Shown: positions 45,558 through 53,886 of the stretch, in pieces | How positions within the stretch are numbered: the stretch's first letter is position 1 | Layout: each line of letters begins with the position of its first letter | DNA from: Lachnospiraceae bacterium | GTDB taxonomy: Bacteria > Bacillota > Clostridia > Lachnospirales > Lachnospiraceae | Direction of reading: 5' to 3' | NCBI GenBank assembly: GCA_018384375.1 | Contig: JAHAYJ010000074.1 | Location: forward strand, 27,469-91,468 | DNA: 64,000 nt | The notes under the pieces: generated by a model | What the model was told of the DNA's origin: nothing | Database searches by the model: none | Seen by the model: the letters and a program-made list of their open reading frames with translations, nothing else | Translations under genes and position numbers: made by a program

Positions 45558-46085
45558 ATGGCTACAATTGTACTAGATGCAGGACACGGTGGCTCCGACT
45601 TTGGTGCAACCTATCTTGGACGTATGGAAAAGGATGACAACTTAAGGCTTACTATGGCTGTCGGTGATATCCTTCAAAAAGCAGGACAAAATGTAATTTA
45701 TACCCGGACGGGAGATGTTTATGAAACGCCTTCCCAGAAAGCTCAGGAGGCAAATGCCGCAAACGCAGACTATTTCGTCTCCATACATCGAAATTCCAGT
45801 CCCTATGATAATCAGTATACCGGTATCGAAAGTCTTGTATATGACAAGTATGGTACTGCCGCCAAAATGGCAGAAAACATCAACCGTCAGCTGGAAAAAA
45901 TCGGCTTTGTCAATCATGGTGTCAATGAGCGGCCAAATCTTGCTGTCCTGCGCCAGACCAATATGCCTGCCGTCTTGGTAGAGGTTGGCTTTATCAACAC
46001 AGACAGAGACAATATGCTTTTCGACAGCCGTTTTCAGGAAATTGCTCAGGCAATTGCAGACGGCATCTTAATGTCCATCTCCTAG
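45558..46085 (+). CDS. N-acetylmuramoyl-L-alanine amidase (Amidase_3)
   Basis: This 175-residue zinc amidase cleaves the sugar-peptide bond of peptidoglycan. Predicted zinc ligands are His10 (LDAGHGG), Glu24 and His77 (SIHRNSS), and the catalytic glutamate is Glu142 (VEVGFI). It has no signal peptide and no wall-binding domain, so it is either cytoplasmic until lysis, like CwlC-type sporulation amidases, or released another way. AGGAGGTTCCTT precedes the ATG. It forms a one-gene transcript ending at 46105-46144. Confidence 0.92.
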   Translation: MATIVLDAGHGGSDFGATYLGRMEKDDNLRLTMAVGDILQKAGQNVIYTRTGDVYETPSQKAQEANAANADYFVSIHRNSSPYDNQYTGIESLVYDKYGTAAKMAENINRQLEKIGFVNHGVNERPNLAVLRQTNMPAVLVEVGFINTDRDNMLFDSRFQEIAQAIADGILMSIS

Positions 46086-46104
46086 ATATGCAGCATTCCA
46101 CAAG

Positions 46105-46144
46105 AAAACCTGTTGTATATTCTACCATACATACAACAGGTTTT
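46105..46144. terminator. Bidirectional terminator between amidase and TPR gene
   Basis: A 14-base stem (AAAACCTGTTGTAT / ATACAACAGGTTTT) with a 12-base loop is followed by TT on the plus strand and preceded by A bases that give T on the minus strand. It lies between the two convergent stops. Confidence 0.8.
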
Positions 46145-46154
46145 TCCATGCCAT

Positions 46155-48488
46155 TTATAATTTTTGTTCCAAATCATCCAAGGATGGATATCCATACAAA
46201 TGTGCCGTATTTTCCATAATCATTTCTGCCAGATTTTTCTCCTCCATACAAAGCTGTGCAATAAATCTTCCATACAGATCCAAAGTTTCATCTGAATAGG
46301 TAGAAAGCTCCCCTCTCAAATAGGTTTCATAGGAAGTATTGAATAGATGATCCTCCCATGTATGAATACTTCTGGCATTTCCTGCGGCTTTGGGGTATCT
46401 GGCGGCAAATTCTTCCATCCAATCCACCTGGATCTTAACAATTTCCTCAATGATCTCCTTCTTTGCCTCCGGAATTTCAGGAAGAGAGTCCTTAATTTCC
46501 CTATATCTCGAAGGTGCTGTGGTTTCCATCATCCGACCATACTTCTCTGTGATCAGATTCCACCCTCTGTCATTCGCTTTATGGAAATCAGTGATATAGC
46601 TCTTCAGCATTGCCTCATTCCACGTCAGATACTGACTCTTCCTCATAATGGAAAATGTATTCCAATCATCCTGGCAATCCGCTCTTCCACCTTCATTTTC
46701 CACCTTGTCAAAGGCTTCCCACTCCAGTGAAATCAGTTCATGAATAAGCGCCATTCTGAAAGAATCGTCTTCTTTTTCCTTCTGTGGAATACTTCTAAGG
46801 ATATTATCCGTATGATGATCCAGATAATTATCCTCACCACTTGTAAGCCCCTGCTTCTTCATCTCTGCTATGATCATTGCCACAATGATTTCAATTGTCT
46901 GTGGAATTCTTTCATCCCCTCTCGGGAAATCCACCAAGGCATTTAAAATATCTCCGATTTCCGGCAGAATAGCCAGTTTCTGCATACCCTTGTGCAGCCA
47001 TTTATAAAACGGGGCATATGTCCTGTTTAGGAGATAAACCATTGCCATCGTATGCTTCATAAATTCAGAAAGTGCGATTGACGCGGTAACCGTATCTCCC
47101 CTTCCAAACATTCTGGTATAGTTATATTGTCCCGACTGAGCCATCAGTGCTGCTTCCCGTGCAATCTTCCTGATTCTGACTTCTTCCGGATAATAATGCA
47201 ATATTCCCTGTCTGATGCGGGTAAACTCTCCCAGATCATCCCGGAAAACCTTACCGTTTGTTGCCGTTGCCAGCCTATAATCTTCCAGGAAAAGCCACTG
47301 GTTCTGTGTGGTAGGGATATCACGCAGGCCAATCAGACTTTCATAAAAATCCCCGATTCGGAAAACGCCTACCCGCTTGCTTGCCTTTGCTGTTGAAAAG
47401 CGGGTAATGCCCATATAGGTTGTGGGCAGCTGCTCATAAGCGTTCTGTAGTTTTTCCCCGATTTCATCATAAACAGTATCTGTCAGCCACATACAAAAGC
47501 CCGGTCCAAAATCATGATCTCGGGAAACTTCATCATCAAATCCAAAGCATTCAGAGCCTTCTCCTACCAAGCCTACAGCAATCAATTGTTCATAATCCGG
47601 AAATTTCTCATGGATCATAGGGATTCCAAAGTCCTCATAGAAGGCCTGACATAGCTCCAAACCGTTTTTAAACTTCCTGTTTTGTACCGGTGGCTCCTGA
47701 ATTTTGGCTTTTACGGCATTCAGGTTCTGAAGGGTAATCTCATAGGCTTTATTCTTGCCCACATTCCTCTCTATCTCTTTTAGCGCAAGCTGATAGTAAC
47801 GAGCCGATTCCTCCAGGTTTCCTGCCATATACTGTGCCTCACCCATGGCAGAGAGAGCACCGCTGTAATGGTAATCTTTTTCCTCATCCATCTCAAAAAT
47901 GGAGAATGCCTTCTGTAAATTGTCGATCGCCTCGTCATATCTTCCCAGCTTCAACTGGGAAGCTGCCAGATTCGTGTAGGTGACTGCTACCTCAATCCTT
48001 GCATTTTCATAACGTGATGCAATGGAAAGTGCTCTTTCGAGGCAATCGCAGGCACTCTCATAATCTCCCATCTCCTGAAAAAGCAGACTCATGTTATTAT
48101 AGAGGCTTGCATGCCTGAAATCTGTTTCTGGTATACTCTCCTCATATATTTTTTTCACTTCATTATAATAAATCATGGATTCCCGCAGCAATCCGGCTGC
48201 TCTGCACGCATTTGCAACGTTCAACAGCGTTGTTGCATATGCCGTTGTTCCCTTCAGTCCAAGCCGCTCCAGTAATTCCAGAACCTGCCTGCAGCAGGCG
48301 ATCGATTTATCAAATTCTCCGGTCTCCCTGTAATGTCCGATCAGCTCATTCATCAGAGTAATAACCGAGCTTGTGTCCCCCATTTGCTGCGCTTCCTCAA
48401 TCTTCTGAAGAAGAAACGGCTCAACGAGCTCAATCTTATGTTTTGCAAATAATGCATCCAATTGTTGTAGGATCAGGTCAATATTCAT
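46155..48488 (-). CDS. TPR-repeat protein with C-terminal DUF4037 nucleotidyltransferase-like domain
   Basis: The protein has 777 residues. The first 280 or so form tetratricopeptide repeats (for example YNNMSLLFQEMGDYESACD and TYTNLAASQLKLGRYDEA). The rest matches DUF4037, which has a nucleotidyltransferase-like core (GLVGEGSECFGFDDEVSRD, then HDFGPGF). The two aspartate-rich loops are where such enzymes bind metal and nucleotide. TPR repeats suggest a protein partner. ATG 48488 follows GGAGG. It lies 17 bases downstream of the patatin gene, so the two are co-expressed. Confidence 0.82.
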   Translation of the reverse strand: MNIDLILQQLDALFAKHKIELVEPFLLQKIEEAQQMGDTSSVITLMNELIGHYRETGEFDKSIACCRQVLELLERLGLKGTTAYATTLLNVANACRAAGLLRESMIYYNEVKKIYEESIPETDFRHASLYNNMSLLFQEMGDYESACDCLERALSIASRYENARIEVAVTYTNLAASQLKLGRYDEAIDNLQKAFSIFEMDEEKDYHYSGALSAMGEAQYMAGNLEESARYYQLALKEIERNVGKNKAYEITLQNLNAVKAKIQEPPVQNRKFKNGLELCQAFYEDFGIPMIHEKFPDYEQLIAVGLVGEGSECFGFDDEVSRDHDFGPGFCMWLTDTVYDEIGEKLQNAYEQLPTTYMGITRFSTAKASKRVGVFRIGDFYESLIGLRDIPTTQNQWLFLEDYRLATATNGKVFRDDLGEFTRIRQGILHYYPEEVRIRKIAREAALMAQSGQYNYTRMFGRGDTVTASIALSEFMKHTMAMVYLLNRTYAPFYKWLHKGMQKLAILPEIGDILNALVDFPRGDERIPQTIEIIVAMIIAEMKKQGLTSGEDNYLDHHTDNILRSIPQKEKEDDSFRMALIHELISLEWEAFDKVENEGGRADCQDDWNTFSIMRKSQYLTWNEAMLKSYITDFHKANDRGWNLITEKYGRMMETTAPSRYREIKDSLPEIPEAKKEIIEEIVKIQVDWMEEFAARYPKAAGNARSIHTWEDHLFNTSYETYLRGELSTYSDETLDLYGRFIAQLCMEEKNLAEMIMENTAHLYGYPSLDDLEQKL

Positions 48489-48505
48489 ACCACATGCCTC
48501 CATTC

Positions 48506-49357
48506 TTATGTTGTCAGAAAGTTGAATATCTCCTCTTCTCTCCCCTGTGCTTCCTCATATCCATGATGATAATAATCCATTAATACCTCTACATTGGATT
48601 CACTGTTTCCCACTGCCATTTTGGAAGGTCTCAGCACAAGGGCTTTTCCTTCCCTTTCCAAACGCGCAATCTCATCAAGGCTTTCATTATATTTCTCCGC
48701 CCTTCCCGCTACCGTCTCAATAAACCTCGGGTATTGATGATACAGCAGCCTGATCATCATCATATAAAAATGTCTGTGTTTCTTACGATAATCTTCTTTT
48801 CTTGAAAGGATCACCACGACCTTTTCCCAGCCTTCCTCTATCACCCGGGAGATGGGAAGTGCCTCTGCCATTCCACCGTCTAACATGGGAATCCCATTGA
48901 TCTTTCCGATTCTGGAGATAAACGGGAGGGAATTTGCCACACGGCAGATATTCCAGAATTCATCCTCAGAATCAAATTTTTCATGATAAATACACTCCCC
49001 CGTCAGGCAATTCGTTGTATTAATAATAAAACGCTTGGCTGATTCCGTAAAAGCTTCAAAATTAAAAGGCACCAATTTTTTCGGGACCACATCAAACAAG
49101 AAATCCATATCAAAAAAGGTTCCTTTTCTTAAAAAAGTGCCCGGTCCCATAAACTTTTCTTTTTCAAGCGGTTTGATTACAGCCTCCACAGCACGTCCCC
49201 TCTGCCCCGATACATAATTCATTCCGGCGTAGGCACCTGCTGAGACCGCAAGTACATTGGGTATTTCGATTCCTTTTTCCAGAAAGAAGTCCAGAACGCC
49301 GGCAGCAAAAATACTGCGCATCGCTCCTCCCTCTATCATAATTCCTATCTGTTTCAT
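48506..49357 (-). CDS. Patatin-like phospholipase
   Basis: This 283-residue enzyme of the patatin/RssA type has the oxyanion loop GGAMRSIFAAG, the nucleophile elbow AVSAGA (an A-x-S-x-G variant of the usual G-x-S-x-G) and the catalytic aspartate in DGGMAEALP. No signal peptide is present, so it is probably a cytoplasmic lipid acyl hydrolase. It heads the operon with the TPR/DUF4037 gene. AGGAAGCAG precedes the ATG. Confidence 0.88.
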   Translation of the reverse strand: MKQIGIMIEGGAMRSIFAAGVLDFFLEKGIEIPNVLAVSAGAYAGMNYVSGQRGRAVEAVIKPLEKEKFMGPGTFLRKGTFFDMDFLFDVVPKKLVPFNFEAFTESAKRFIINTTNCLTGECIYHEKFDSEDEFWNICRVANSLPFISRIGKINGIPMLDGGMAEALPISRVIEEGWEKVVVILSRKEDYRKKHRHFYMMMIRLLYHQYPRFIETVAGRAEKYNESLDEIARLEREGKALVLRPSKMAVGNSESNVEVLMDYYHHGYEEAQGREEEIFNFLTT

Positions 49358-49425
49358 CTTCTGCTTCCTATACTTTCATGTTCTTTTTTCCATGTTTCAA
49401 AGATATTTCGTATAAAGCAAAGAAA

Positions 49426-49461
49426 GGCAGGATTCCCTCTGCAGCAAGAGAGATCCTGTCT
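49426..49461 (-). terminator. Terminator of the GGDEF/hemerythrin operon
   Basis: A long hairpin with stems AGACAGGATCTCTCT / AGAGGGAATCCTGCCT (minus strand, minor bulges) and a short loop is followed by TTCTTTGCTTT. It lies about 40 bases past the hemerythrin stop. Confidence 0.7.
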
Positions 49462-49501
49462 CAAAACCTTTTACTCCGGTGGGATCGGATAAATATGCAA
49501 C

Positions 49502-49909
49502 TTAATTTTCCGGTTTCGGAATCTGCTTGTCTGTCTCGAGGATATGATGAATCAGCCAATCGGCCAGATAGTTCAGTATGGTTTCAATAACAGCATCCTG
49601 ATTCTCAAATTCTCCATCAACACCCTCCAGTTCCTGCTCTTCCAGCCAATTGATAAATGCTTCGTGTTGAATCTTCTGCGTAAAAAGCTTTTTGTAGTTG
49701 ATAGCCTGCATATATTCCTCTTCATGCTGAAAATGCATCTTCGTATATTCCTTAAGCTGTTCAAACAATGCCTTAATCTGATCGTATTTGTCAGGTATAA
49801 ACTCATTATTTTTCAACTGATAGGTTTCCTGCGCGATTTCAAACAGTCTTTTGTGTTCGAGATCAATCTGCTCTATTCCCGTAAGATATTCATCCTTCAT
49901 TTCGTACAT
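49502..49909 (-). CDS. Bacteriohemerythrin
   Basis: This 135-residue four-helix protein has the di-iron ligand pattern of hemerythrin: His in DLEHKRLF, HFQHEEEYM (H-x3-E), His in HEAFINW, and HHILETD. It binds O2 reversibly and could store, shuttle or sense oxygen in an anaerobe. It follows the GGDEF gene by 45 bases on the same strand, which suggests an oxygen-linked signalling pair. GGGAGGCTG precedes the ATG. Confidence 0.92.
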   Translation of the reverse strand: MYEMKDEYLTGIEQIDLEHKRLFEIAQETYQLKNNEFIPDKYDQIKALFEQLKEYTKMHFQHEEEYMQAINYKKLFTQKIQHEAFINWLEEQELEGVDGEFENQDAVIETILNYLADWLIHHILETDKQIPKPEN

Positions 49910-49954
49910 TAGAACAGCCTCCCTTTTCTTCTGTATCTTTTTTCTATTATAGCA

Positions 49955-51616
49955 CTATTTCTCATTTTGAGCATGATAAAAAGCAAAGTTATTCTTTCCG
50001 CTCTTTTTCACTTCATACATTGCATCATCTGCATTAATAATCAGCTGCTCGGCATCCTGTGCATCCCTGGGATAGGAAGAAATGCCTATGCTTCCACATA
50101 CCTTCATTTCTGTCCCTGCCAAAACAAAAGACTTGCTGAACAGGTTTCTGCATTCATACGCAGTCTTCTCAACGATCTTCTTTTGTTCGCTTCTAATGAG
50201 AAGAATAAATTCATCACCTGCGAATCGATACGGAGTCAGTATCTGGGACTGCATCTGCTTCAGGCGGTGTGCAAGCTCTCTCAGAGCATCATCGCCCGCC
50301 GTATGACCATAATTATCATTAATATGTTTAAAATCATCAATATCGATCATCATGATCGTACAGGGCTTTCCTGATGCAATTGTTGTCTCAAGATCCTCCA
50401 TAAACTTACTTCGGTTGGGAATTCCTGTAAGGAAATCATGCTGGGAAGCCGATTCCATGATTCCTCTGGCTTCTTCAAGCTCCTTCATCAGCCTGCGACG
50501 TCTGAAATTATCGATGCATACCCATAAGATAACAATAATCAGAAAAATAATCAGCATAGCACCAGGAACCATAGCCTCCTGATTCCGCTCAAAAAAGTTT
50601 TTCTGCTCATTTATGATCTGTGTCCCCTCCGGCAGCAGAGACATATCCAGTCCAAATTTGTTCATCACCAGCTGATCCACACAATAGATGTTGGGACTAT
50701 CCATAACGTTGATCTGACCGCTGTCTCTCCCACCCGCAATGCTGACCGCAATGTTTGCCGCTATTTCTCCTGATTTATACATTGACACAACATTGCCGCC
50801 AAGCAGGCCTTCTCCGATTCCACCCTCAACCATACGCAAAGCGGGAACCGCTGCATTATCACTGATCAGGCGGATAGATTCCTTGTTTGTGTATTGCTTT
50901 CCGCTTGCATCCTCTGTCATAACAACATAGATTAAAATGCTGTCATCACTTACCTTTTTCAGTTCACGCCGAAGCTGTGTACTGGTAAGCTCAGACGCAT
51001 TGATCTCGGTAAAGGTCAGCTCCGGATAGGATTCCGCACTTTTATAGAAACGCTTCCGTTCCACTTCTCCCGTAATACTGTTATCCAGGATCGCTACAAC
51101 CTTCTTTGCATCCGGATTCAGACGCAATCCCAGCTCTATATTTTTATCGACAGAAAGTTTTTCGAGAACACCCGTTATTAAAGGATCCTTTGCCAATTCA
51201 CCCGCCAGTTCTTCGTCATTGACTCCCTCAAAAACGAGCGGAATTCCGGCAAAAAGCTCCTCCTGATATTTGGCTGCAAAAATAAGAGCCGCATCATCTC
51301 CCAGAATGACCACATCATAAGGCGCAACCTTTGAAAGCCGATAGGAAAGCCCTTCAAAAAACAGTTTCTCTGCCGTCTCATCATTCACCCTCTTGGTATC
51401 CATAAACTCATAATCAAGGGTAACACCATCCCCAAGCCCTGCCTTAATTCCCTCGATCTGAAGTTGTACTGTATCCCATGCATAGGAATAAGAGCTGATA
51501 AATAAAACCCGCTTATCCTCCTTTTCCTCTGCCCTTACTGTAAGCATTGCCTGAAAGAGCAGAAGCAAACACATGAATATACTCAATAAACAAAGTGTAC
51601 GTTTCTTCTCTGCCAT
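49955..51616 (-). CDS. Membrane diguanylate cyclase with ABC-type substrate-binding sensor domain
   Basis: The protein has 553 residues. A signal/anchor at residues 9-28 is followed by an extracellular domain of the ABC substrate-binding (PF04392-like) type to about residue 335. A membrane segment (about 345-366), a short linker and a GGDEF domain complete it. The active-site loop reads AGDEF, an accepted variant, so c-di-GMP synthesis is likely. The usual RxxD inhibitory site five residues before it is absent. It is upstream of the hemerythrin gene. GAGAGGG precedes the ATG. Confidence 0.88.
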   Translation of the reverse strand: MAEKKRTLCLLSIFMCLLLLFQAMLTVRAEEKEDKRVLFISSYSYAWDTVQLQIEGIKAGLGDGVTLDYEFMDTKRVNDETAEKLFFEGLSYRLSKVAPYDVVILGDDAALIFAAKYQEELFAGIPLVFEGVNDEELAGELAKDPLITGVLEKLSVDKNIELGLRLNPDAKKVVAILDNSITGEVERKRFYKSAESYPELTFTEINASELTSTQLRRELKKVSDDSILIYVVMTEDASGKQYTNKESIRLISDNAAVPALRMVEGGIGEGLLGGNVVSMYKSGEIAANIAVSIAGGRDSGQINVMDSPNIYCVDQLVMNKFGLDMSLLPEGTQIINEQKNFFERNQEAMVPGAMLIIFLIIVILWVCIDNFRRRRLMKELEEARGIMESASQHDFLTGIPNRSKFMEDLETTIASGKPCTIMMIDIDDFKHINDNYGHTAGDDALRELAHRLKQMQSQILTPYRFAGDEFILLIRSEQKKIVEKTAYECRNLFSKSFVLAGTEMKVCGSIGISSYPRDAQDAEQLIINADDAMYEVKKSGKNNFAFYHAQNEK

Positions 51617-51700
51617 GAATGATTCCCTCTCATATCAAACATCTCTTTATTATTATTTTAACATATTTTTGAGTTAAAACAATACTATAGACTGACAATT

Positions 51701-52693
51701 TCAGGACAACTTATCTTCTTCAAATTTGATCTCTATCTCTCCATAGGACAACCTTTCTGTCTGCCCATCATCATATCTAACCAGAAGGCGACATTCCTCA
51801 TCAACGCCATATACAACTGCATTCCTTGCCTGGTCAGCGAAAATGACTGAAATATGCTTTCCGACAGCAAGACTTCTTTCTCTGTATTTCCGGACATATC
51901 CGCTCTGGTCCTGTGCCTGATAAAATTCCATAAACCCATTCAGGAAAGCCGCCGTAAGCTTGTTTTTCACATCATCCTGCGTACATTCAAAGACAGCGCC
52001 CGCAGTCTGTCTGAGTTCTTCCGGGAATCCTTCTTTGGGATAATAAACATTGATCCCTACACCCAGCACAGCATATTCCAGTGTCCCGCTTTCAAGCCCA
52101 AAGGATGCCTCCGTCAAAATCCCACAGACCTTCTTTCCCTTTACAAAAATGTCATTCACCCACTTAATCTGTGCTTGTTCGTCAGACACCTCCTCAATTG
52201 CTTCACACATTGCAACAGCCGCCATTGTCGTAATCCTGACTGCCTGGCTTGCAGAATAATTAGAGGGTCTCAGCAGAAGACTCATATAAATCCCCGTCCC
52301 CTGTGGAGAAAAGAAATTACGGCCATAGCGCCCCCGCCCCTGTGTCTGCTCATTGGAGATCACAGCACAGCCCTGAGGGGCTCCGCTCTCTGCCTTCTCC
52401 CTCATCATCGCATTCGTTGAGCAGACAGTCGGCAGAACTGTGAGTTCCATATTTCGGCACTGGGAATTCAAATATTTTTGAATTCCCTGAGATGATAAAA
52501 TATCGGTTTTAGCCGACAGACAGTACCCCTTATTGGTGACCGCATCAATTTCGTAGCCGGCATTTCTCAAGCTGTTAACAGCCTTCCAGACAGCCGCTCT
52601 TGATACGCATAGCTTTTGTGCGATCTCTTCCCCCGAAAAGTACCTTCCTTTGTTTGATTCAAAGAGCTCCAGAAGCTTTTCCTTAATTGTCAT
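51701..52693 (-). CDS. birA: Bifunctional biotin ligase and biotin operon repressor
   Basis: BirA, 330 residues, has an N-terminal winged helix-turn-helix (EEIAQKLCVSRAAVWKAVN), a central ligase domain with the GRGRYGR biotinyl-AMP loop and VNDIFVKGKK, and a C-terminal SH3-like domain. It attaches biotin to carrier proteins and, when loaded with biotinyl-AMP, represses bio genes. ATG 52693 follows GGGGGAAGG and is preferred over the ORF edge at 52777. It is the third gene of bioY-DUF1284-birA, which carries a BirA box at its promoter. Confidence 0.95.
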   Translation of the reverse strand: MTIKEKLLELFESNKGRYFSGEEIAQKLCVSRAAVWKAVNSLRNAGYEIDAVTNKGYCLSAKTDILSSQGIQKYLNSQCRNMELTVLPTVCSTNAMMREKAESGAPQGCAVISNEQTQGRGRYGRNFFSPQGTGIYMSLLLRPSNYSASQAVRITTMAAVAMCEAIEEVSDEQAQIKWVNDIFVKGKKVCGILTEASFGLESGTLEYAVLGVGINVYYPKEGFPEELRQTAGAVFECTQDDVKNKLTAAFLNGFMEFYQAQDQSGYVRKYRERSLAVGKHISVIFADQARNAVVYGVDEECRLLVRYDDGQTERLSYGEIEIKFEEDKLS

Positions 52694-52727
52694 AGCCTTC
52701 CCCCAATATTCATTTGGATAATCCCCA

Positions 52728-53117
52728 TTATCCTTCCTGCATAAAATGACACAGATGATTCCACTGGCAGTCCCCACAGATTTCTTCTCTCTTTCCGGGA
52801 TACAAGATATGATGATACACCAATTCCTGAAAATCGCGGAACGGTATCACCTCATGTTCTGACAGTTCACATCTCAAGAGTACCTGTCTATCATATTCTA
52901 CTACTTTTTTCTGTGATGCACAAATTCCCTTATTGTTATTCGGACATGCACTGCAGATCTGGTCTTCTCCTCTCACTATGCAGACAAGTGGATTCTCCTC
53001 AAGCCTTTTTTTTATTTCTTTCATATGCTCTGTGAATGCACTGCTATAGCCTTTTCCTTCAAAAAAGGCAAGGCACATCCCATGATGTGCCCTGATCATA
53101 TACTGATATTCTCTCAC
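52728..53117 (-). CDS. DUF1284 cysteine-rich protein
   Basis: This 129-residue protein matches DUF1284 from its first residues (RAHHGMCLAFFEGKGYS). Two cysteine groups, CSACPNNNKGIC and CGDCQWNHLC, could hold an iron-sulfur cluster or zinc. It starts with GTG after GAGGGAATAAAA. It lies between bioY and birA, so it is expressed with the biotin genes. Whether it acts in biotin metabolism is not known. Confidence 0.82.
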   Translation of the reverse strand: MREYQYMIRAHHGMCLAFFEGKGYSSAFTEHMKEIKKRLEENPLVCIVRGEDQICSACPNNNKGICASQKKVVEYDRQVLLRCELSEHEVIPFRDFQELVYHHILYPGKREEICGDCQWNHLCHFMQEG

Positions 53118-53142
53118 TTTTATTCCCTCGATCTCAATTATT

Positions 53143-53700
53143 TTAATCGATCTTAATCACCTTTGCAAGTCTCCTGCAGATCAACAATGCTAAGCCTATT
53201 TTTACAAGATCCGGAATGATGAATGGAAATACACACCAGCCAAGAGCTGTCCACAGTCCGATCTCACCCACATTTTTTGCGTAGACCAGCATAAACCAGA
53301 TAGTCCCGAATGCATAGCAGATGAGCAGTCCAATTATCATGGACACTGCAAGTACCCAGATCTTTTTCCCAAGAACCTTTTCCATTCCCCACATAAAAAG
53401 GGCAGAGAGAAGAAATCCGATAATATAGCCTCCCGTATTTCCCAAAATGATGCCGAGACCTCCCTGAAAACCAGCAAATACCGGAATCCCAATTGCCCCA
53501 AGTAGCAGATAGATCAGGACGGAAAGACTTCCTCTCTTTCCTCCCAATGTACCAACTGCCACAAAAACGCCAAAGGTCTGCAGGGTAAAAGGTACTGTTG
53601 CCGGAATGGAGATCCAGGAACAGATTGCTATAAGTACTGCAAATAGTGCAATATAAACCATATCCAGTGTTTTACTTCTTGTTGCCGATGCTGTTGACAT
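53143..53700 (-). CDS. bioY: Biotin transporter BioY
   Basis: This 185-residue membrane protein with six segments is the substrate-binding S component for biotin in ECF-type transport. The BioY segments VPFTLQTFGVFVAVGTLGG and the GNTGGYIIGFLL region are clear. It starts a bioY-DUF1284-birA operon and uses GGAGGTAGAAAGTA before the ATG. The BirA box on its promoter shows it is repressed when biotin is plentiful. No bioA, bioB, bioD or bioF genes are in the window. Confidence 0.95.
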   Translation of the reverse strand: MSTASATRSKTLDMVYIALFAVLIAICSWISIPATVPFTLQTFGVFVAVGTLGGKRGSLSVLIYLLLGAIGIPVFAGFQGGLGIILGNTGGYIIGFLLSALFMWGMEKVLGKKIWVLAVSMIIGLLICYAFGTIWFMLVYAKNVGEIGLWTALGWCVFPFIIPDLVKIGLALLICRRLAKVIKID

Positions 53701-53751
53701 TACTTTCTACCTCCACGATCGCTATCATTTTTCATAAATTACCTAAATGAA

Positions 53752-53780
53752 AATTTATCATAAAAGGTTTTTATTGTCAA
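53752..53780 (-). promoter_or_regulatory. bioY: Promoter of bioY-DUF1284-birA
   Basis: On the minus strand TTGACA (53775-53780) and TAAATT (53752-53757) are 17 bases apart. The -35 lies inside one arm of the BirA box. Confidence 0.8.
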
Positions 53781-53806
53781 CCTTATATTTCATTGTCGGT
53801 TTACAA
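53774..53806. promoter_or_regulatory. BirA box (biotin operator)
   Basis: TTGTCAACC (53774-53782) and GGTTTACAA (53798-53806) are separated by 15 bases. This is the known BirA operator form TTGTTAACC-N14-16-GGTTAACAA with one change in each arm. It covers the bioY -35. It is also about 80 bases upstream of the flavoprotein start on the plus strand, where any effect is less certain. Confidence 0.88.
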
Positions 53807-53886
53807 TTTATTTTCCGGGATTACTAGTCATCATGGAAACAATCTGTTACAATACAGTTATTCATAAGAAAGGAGCTCATTTAATT

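Noticed and set aside
45558..46085. Prophage remnant signalled by the amidase
   Set aside because: No holin, portal, capsid, integrase or attachment site surrounds it; the neighbours are chromosomal genes on both sides.
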